Below are positions 61,901 through 64,000 of a stretch of DNA of 64,000 nt, piece after piece. Position numbers and translations under genes: made by a program. The DNA comes from Sciscionella sediminilitoris (GTDB lineage: Bacteria > Actinomycetota > Actinomycetes > Mycobacteriales > Pseudonocardiaceae), in the NCBI RefSeq assembly GCF_000737195.2, contig NZ_JALM01000053.1:1-64000 (forward strand), in the 5' to 3' direction. Under the pieces are notes generated by a model that was not told the origin of the DNA, did not search any database, and worked only from the letters and a program-made list of their open reading frames with translations. Each line of letters begins with the position of its first letter. The stretch's first letter is position 1.

Positions 61901-61973
61901 CATCGCCCTGCGGCCCTTCCAGCTGCGCACCATCCGGTTCACGCGTGGCGCAACTCCGGCTCCCGGCTCCTGA
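58947..61973 (+). CDS. Alpha-mannosidase, GH38 family
   Basis: A 1008-residue cytoplasmic glycoside hydrolase releasing mannose from alpha-mannosides. Zinc ligands sit in AIGHAHIDSAWLWPL (HxD, about 262-266) and in NQFHDILPGSS (about 580). The nucleophile Asp341 is in VEADTNMPGS, followed by LPDSFGYSAALPQ. The N-terminal 230 residues form a beta-sandwich and the C-terminal 400 residues the usual beta domains. AAGGGA lies 6 nt before the ATG. No signal peptide, so it acts on oligosaccharide imported by the CUT1 transporter. Confidence 0.93.
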   Translation: MHDDRKLTEDRITRALRERIRPAVYGAACPVELEVWHVDGEPVPVGDALGAQYGPFAVGERWGPPWGTSWFHVRGRVPGEWAGRRVELVLDLGFDADRPGFQCEGLVYLPDGTPVKGLNPRNAWIPVGDPVSGGEQVEFYVEAAANPLILDDGDLSFAPTPLGDPATAGTEPLYRIARAELAVFEEPVWELVADIEVLDGLMRTCPEADPRRWELLRALASALDVLDLGDIAGTARAARDRLAPALSGPARSSAHRISAIGHAHIDSAWLWPLRETVRKVARTASNVTALMDTDPGFVFAMSQAQQLAWIEEHHPKVFAKVAEKIAAGQFVPVGGMWVEADTNMPGSEAMARQFVHGKRYFLDRFGVETEEVWLPDSFGYSAALPQLVTASASKWFLTQKISWSQTNKFPHHTFLWEGIDGTRVLTHFPPVDTYNSELIGRELAHASANYQEKGAATRSLVPFGHGDGGGGPTREMLARAARTADLDGSPKVAIEAPRAFFTHAEQDYPAPPVWVGELYLEFHRGTYTSQAKTKQGNRRSEHLLREAELWSATAAVHSGFEYPYERLDRIWKTVLLNQFHDILPGSSIAWVHRDAEHAYARAAEELEEIIGSAQHALAGTGSRRLVFNAAPHARDGIAAGGADTAENGPEAVTVREHEGGFRLANGALTVTVDAEGLISSVLDGESGREVVPQGTRAALLQLHQDLPNRWDAWDIDEFYRNSVTDLTAVDELVATADGVRITRSFGSSALTQWLRLRGRVLEVETEVDWHESEKMLKLAFPVDVHADRCACEVQFGHTYRPTHDNTSWDAAKFEICAHRWVHVAEPDFGVALVNDATYGHDVSRTATPAGIANVLRASLLRAPRFPDPETDHGRHRFRHALVVGAGIGDAVREGYRINLPAREIEGANPVHPLVTVDNPDVVVESVKLAEDRSGDVVLRLYESGGTRAEATVRASFGVERVAATDLLERDWAEPEEYAHPEGGFTIALRPFQLRTIRFTRGATPAPGS

Positions 61974-62051
61974 TCCGCAGGTGAGGCGTTTGCGCAGCGC
62001 ACGTGGGGTGGCGTAACACAGCCGTCATCGAAACCCGGTTAGCCTCGCCGG

Positions 62052-62765
62052 GTGACCACATCTCGAGCACAGCGGGCCCGCCAGCTTGCGGGAGTGTTGC
62101 GCGAATCCATCGCCCAGGGCACCTTCGACGACCAGCCGCTGCCCGATGAGCGGGCGCTCGGGCAGCGGCTGGGCGCCTCGCGCAACGCGGTCCGGGAAGC
62201 TCTCGGGCTGCTGCGCGCCGAGGGGCTGATCACCCGGCGCCGGGGCATCGGTACCACGGTCGTGCGGCCGAAACTGGGCCATGGCCTGGACCGCCTCGCC
62301 GGGCTCGCGGAGAACCTGGACGGGCACGGCGAGCTCGGCAACGAGGTGCGGGCGGCACGGATCGAGACGGCAACCCCCGCGATCGCCGAGCGGCTGGAGA
62401 TCGAGCCGGGGGAGCGGATCGTGTACCTGGAGCGGTTGCGCCGGATCGGGGGCGCGCCGTTGTCCCTGGACAGCACGTACCTGGTCGCGGACATCGGGCT
62501 GCCGCTGCTCGACAGGGACCTCGCGGGCCGGGATGTGTTCGCCCTGATCGAGGAGACCAGCGGGCAGCGGCTCGGCCGCTCGGATGTGCTGCTGCACGCG
62601 GTCAACGCCGATCCGGCCAGTGCCGAGTTGCTCGAGGTGCCCGAATCCACCGCGGTGTTCGCCGTGGAGCGGTGCACCCGGCTCGCGGACGGGCGGGCGG
62701 TCGACTTCGAGTCGATCCACCTGCGCGCGGACCGGATCAGCTTCCACGCGAGCCTGCCGAGGTGA
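62052..62765 (+). CDS. GntR-family (HutC/UTRA-type) regulator
   Basis: A 237-residue regulator with a winged helix at residues 10-68 (DERALGQRLGASRNAVREAL) and a UTRA ligand domain (ERIVYLERLRRIGGAPLSLD, then FALIEETSGQRLGRSDV). UTRA domains often bind phosphorylated sugars, fitting the position between the mannosidase and a sugar kinase. The start is GTG without a clear ribosome site; TAGCCT at 62040-62045 suggests a leaderless transcript. It could control the CUT1/mannosidase genes or the TSUP gene it is coupled to. Confidence 0.88.
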   Translation: MTTSRAQRARQLAGVLRESIAQGTFDDQPLPDERALGQRLGASRNAVREALGLLRAEGLITRRRGIGTTVVRPKLGHGLDRLAGLAENLDGHGELGNEVRAARIETATPAIAERLEIEPGERIVYLERLRRIGGAPLSLDSTYLVADIGLPLLDRDLAGRDVFALIEETSGQRLGRSDVLLHAVNADPASAELLEVPESTAVFAVERCTRLADGRAVDFESIHLRADRISFHASLPR

Positions 62766-62770
62766 GCGGG

Positions 62771-63517
62771 ATGACGGTGCTACTGCTCGGCTTGTTCGGC
62801 CTGCTCGGCGGGATCGGCATCACCGCGCTCGGTCCCGGCGGGGTACTGCCGACCATCGGCCTGTTCGTGCTCACCGGGCTGAGCCCGGCGCAGGTGGCGG
62901 GCACCGCGATCGTCACGCACGTCGCGACCGGGGCACTCGGCACCGGCGCCTATCTGCGCTCCGGGCACCTGCGCGAACCGGCGAACCGCAGGACCGCGCT
63001 GCTGCTCGCGGGTGCCGCGCTACCGGGGACCGCGCTCGGTGTGCTGCTCAACGCGCACGTCTCGGCACGGGCGTTCGGCATCCTGCTCGGCGTGCTCGTG
63101 GTGCTCGCCGCGCTGCTCGTGCTCTATCGGGAACGGCACGCCGAGCAGACCGAGCGGGCGCATCCGGGGACCCTGACCGTGCTCGGAACCGGGTTCGCCG
63201 TGGCGGTCGTCGCCGGGATCGTGGGGATCGGCGGGCCCATGCTCACCGTCCCGCTGCTGCTCGCCTTCGGCGTTCCGGTGCTCGAATCGCTGGCCGCCGC
63301 GCAGGCCCAGTCGATCGTGATCGCCGGGATAGGTTCGATCGGTTACGCCGCGAGCGGTGCCATCGACTGGCCGCTCGCCGCGATCGTCGGGATACCCGAG
63401 CTCGCCGGGGTGCTCATCGGCTGGGTCATCGCCCGCCGGGTACCCACCAGGCTGCTCAAGCGGGTGATCGTGATCGCCCTGCTCGCACTCGGTCCCTACC
63501 TTGCCTTGCACGGCTGA
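62771..63517 (+). CDS. TSUP (TauE/SafE-family) membrane permease
   Basis: A 248-residue integral membrane protein with about eight helices in two repeats: GLLGGIGITALGPGGVLPTI near the start and its partner AGIVGIGGPMLTVPLLLA. TSUP proteins move sulfite, sulfonates or other organic anions. GAGGTGA lies 5 nt before the ATG at 62771, while a GTG 9 nt earlier overlaps that site. It begins just after the GntR stop, so the two are co-transcribed; a role for an anion exporter in a sugar locus is unclear. Confidence 0.85.
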   Translation: MTVLLLGLFGLLGGIGITALGPGGVLPTIGLFVLTGLSPAQVAGTAIVTHVATGALGTGAYLRSGHLREPANRRTALLLAGAALPGTALGVLLNAHVSARAFGILLGVLVVLAALLVLYRERHAEQTERAHPGTLTVLGTGFAVAVVAGIVGIGGPMLTVPLLLAFGVPVLESLAAAQAQSIVIAGIGSIGYAASGAIDWPLAAIVGIPELAGVLIGWVIARRVPTRLLKRVIVIALLALGPYLALHG

Positions 63518-63581
63518 CCAGATCGTGGGAAAGGAGATTCGCGGAGTGGGCGCGGCACCCGGTCCGCTACGGTGAACCCCC

Positions 63582-64000
63582 GTGGAACCAGTCGAAGTGC
63601 TGTGCATCGGAGAAACCATGGCCCTGCTCGCGCCGCTGGACGGGCCGCTCACCGAGGCCGAGCGGCTGCGGCTCGACATCGGTGGCGCGGAATCGACGGT
63701 GGCGTTGTACCTGCGCGAGTTCGGCCACCACACCGCCTGGCTCTCCCGGGTGGGCGCGGATCCCTTCGGGGAACGGATCGTGCGCACCCTGTCCGGGCAC
63801 GGGGTGGACACCCGCTTCGTGCGCACCGACGCCGAAGCGCCTACCGGGGTGTACTTCAAGAACCCGGGTACCGAGAAGACCACGGTGCACTACTACCGGG
63901 CCGGTTCCGCCGCCTCCCGGATGGGCGAGGGCGAACTCGACGGTGTGCCGCTGGACGAGCTGCGTCTGGTGCATCTTTCCGGGATCACCCCTGCGCTCTC
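63582..64000 (+). CDS. PfkB-family sugar kinase (partial, continues past window end)
   Basis: Open from a GTG at 63582 to the end of the window, 139 residues so far. It begins VEVLCIGETMALLAPLDGPL and shows the PfkB substrate block IGGAESTVALYLREFGH and VGADPFGERI. The form resembles 2-keto-3-deoxygluconate kinases and related fructokinase-like enzymes. The ATP-binding and catalytic Asp regions lie outside the window. No ribosome site is seen; a TACGGT element 8 nt before the start would allow a leaderless mRNA. Confidence 0.85.
   Translation, partial: MEPVEVLCIGETMALLAPLDGPLTEAERLRLDIGGAESTVALYLREFGHHTAWLSRVGADPFGERIVRTLSGHGVDTRFVRTDAEAPTGVYFKNPGTEKTTVHYYRAGSAASRMGEGELDGVPLDELRLVHLSGITPAL

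Overview
The window is chromosomal DNA from a high-GC actinobacterium. The order dxs – ribonuclease D – DUF3000 – hemE – hemG/hemY – hemQ – msrB, together with DUF3558, DUF5313 and PspC proteins, CUT1 sugar permeases without their own ATPase, many GTG starts and many ATGA/GTGA gene overlaps, points to the Pseudonocardiaceae (Amycolatopsis or Saccharopolyspora relatives). The family call is an inference from gene content. I see no rRNA, tRNA, CRISPR array, prophage, insertion sequence or biosynthetic core enzyme.

Region 1 (1-20 kb) is a patchwork of small oxidative and regulatory modules, most of them a regulator beside its target. They include an AurF-like diiron oxygenase with a ferredoxin reductase, an ArsR/MFS pair over one four-half-site operator, and a P450 facing a TetR regulator that carries a thioredoxin-like tail. 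They also include formamidase/FmdB/amidase genes with two tiny coupled membrane proteins, a FAD monooxygenase facing a LysR regulator, an ABC-F protein, a monooxygenase–truncated haemoglobin fusion facing HxlR, and an ArsR/SRPBCC pair.

Region 2 (19.5-25 kb) is a choline-to-glycine-betaine operon: aldehyde dehydrogenase, APC permease, then a GMC flavoenzyme whose signature is that of choline oxidase rather than choline dehydrogenase. It faces a TetR (BetI-like) gene across two tandem palindromes.

Region 3 (25-41 kb) is the conserved core: dxs, ribonuclease D, DUF3000, hemE-hemG-hemQ (coproporphyrin-dependent haem route), a coupled and oddly arranged CoA-transferase-like gene, and msrB. Inserted into it are a two-component system, an SDR/glycosyltransferase-like pair, a LuxR-type response regulator and a dipeptidase/hydrolase pair.

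Region 4 (41-46.7 kb) holds a MaoC hydratase with a TetR regulator, two lipoproteins (one an alpha/beta-hydrolase lacking its nucleophile serine), an EamA exporter and small membrane proteins.

Region 5 (46.7-64 kb) is carbohydrate uptake and catabolism. A CUT2 (ribose-type) ABC transporter and a fucose-isomerase-like/FGGY-kinase operon share closely similar LacI-type operators on either side of a LacI gene. After a gene of unknown function with tRNA-guanine-transglycosylase-like hints comes a CUT1 transporter, a GH38 alpha-mannosidase, a GntR regulator, a TSUP permease and the start of a PfkB sugar kinase. Short direct duplications recur at gene 3' ends (8.1-8.4, 18.5 and 54.5 kb) and in one short intergenic gap (58.9 kb).
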